Shown one piece after another: positions 6,453-6,619 of a DNA stretch of 6,619 nt. The stretch's first letter is position 1. Every line of letters begins with the position of its first letter. The DNA lies in the NCBI GenBank assembly GCA_021793535.1, contig JAJYSO010000097.1, forward strand, positions 1-6,619, in the 5' to 3' direction. A model generated the notes under the pieces. The model searched no databases. It was not told the origin of the DNA and saw only the letters and a program-made list of their open reading frames with translations. The stretch is from Bacteroidota bacterium. GTDB taxonomy: Bacteria; Bacteroidota; Bacteroidia; Flavobacteriales; Flavobacteriaceae. Both the position numbers and the translations under genes were made by a program.

Positions 6453-6619
6453 ATGCTTAAACGGTTTATCGAAGACCCGGTCTTATCTACTGTTATTTCC
6501 ATTCTTCTCGTTATTCTAGGTATTTTAGGGATCTTTAGTTTGCCCATTACCCAATACCCCGATATTGCTCCTCCTACTGTCCGAGTGAGTAGTCAATACC
6601 CGGGGGCTAATGCTGAAAC
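6453..6619 (+). CDS. Second RND efflux pump (HAE1/AcrB-like), N-terminal fragment (3' end outside window)
   Basis: ATG 6453 opens a frame that runs to the right edge: 55 full codons plus AC, which must encode Thr56. The visible part has the RND start pattern: FIEDPVLSTVIS, a first transmembrane helix at about 10-28, then PITQYPDIAPPTV and YPGANAET leading into the first periplasmic domain. It aligns without gaps to the upstream pump, with 45 of 56 residues identical. The start is set by exact alignment with that protein; no Shine-Dalgarno is visible. An out-of-frame ATG at 6446 stops after four codons. The gene lies beyond the terminator and has its own candidate promoters, so it probably begins a separate transcription unit. 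No adaptor gene precedes it, so its partners are either downstream, outside the window, or shared with the first operon. Confidence 0.93.
   Translation, partial: MLKRFIEDPVLSTVISILLVILGILGIFSLPITQYPDIAPPTVRVSSQYPGANAE

Noticed and set aside
6446..6460. Four-codon ORF starting at ATG 6446 and overlapping the second pump start
   Set aside because: Too short to judge; more likely a chance ATG seven bases before the real start, which is fixed by alignment with the first pump.
6293..6477. GGTCTTC (6293-6299) complementary to GAAGACC (6471-6477) in the start of the second pump
   Set aside because: A 7-bp match over about 170 nt is expected by chance, and the right copy is constrained by coding of Glu-Asp-Pro.

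Overview
The window looks like Bacteroidota DNA, most likely a Flavobacteriia or Cytophagia-type genome. The evidence is: moderately AT-rich DNA, starts mostly without a clear Shine-Dalgarno, promoter-like boxes of the Bacteroidota type (TTTG, then TAnnTTTG), lipoprotein signal peptides on both the adaptor and the outer-membrane channel, and proteins that read like Bacteroidota efflux components. The genus is not identifiable from this sequence alone.

Positions 1-6070 hold one compact plus-strand operon. It begins with the 3' end of a GbsR/MarR-like winged-helix regulator, cut by the window edge. After 10 nt comes a periplasmic adaptor lipoprotein (membrane fusion protein, 379 aa). After a further 33 nt comes a full-length HAE1/AcrB-type RND inner-membrane pump (1053 aa). 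After 4 nt comes an OprM/NodT-type outer-membrane factor lipoprotein (469 aa from the preferred ATG). Together these would form a proton-driven tripartite efflux pump spanning both membranes, with the regulator as its probable local controller. A strong intrinsic terminator (6106-6143) closes the operon.

Positions 6144-6452 are non-coding, AT-rich and unusually structured. They contain two staggered Bacteroidota-type promoter candidates, a 10-bp inverted repeat that brackets the -7 box of the second promoter, a 19-bp palindrome, and a 12-bp perfect inverted repeat with widely spaced arms ending 21 nt before the next start codon.

From 6453 to the right edge lies the 5' end of a second RND pump gene. 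Its first 56 residues match the first pump at 45 positions, but most shared residues use different codons. The locus is therefore a tandem pair of diverged RND pumps under separate promoters. The pump genes themselves are ordinary; the regulatory leader of the second pump and the paired arrangement are the parts worth a closer look.
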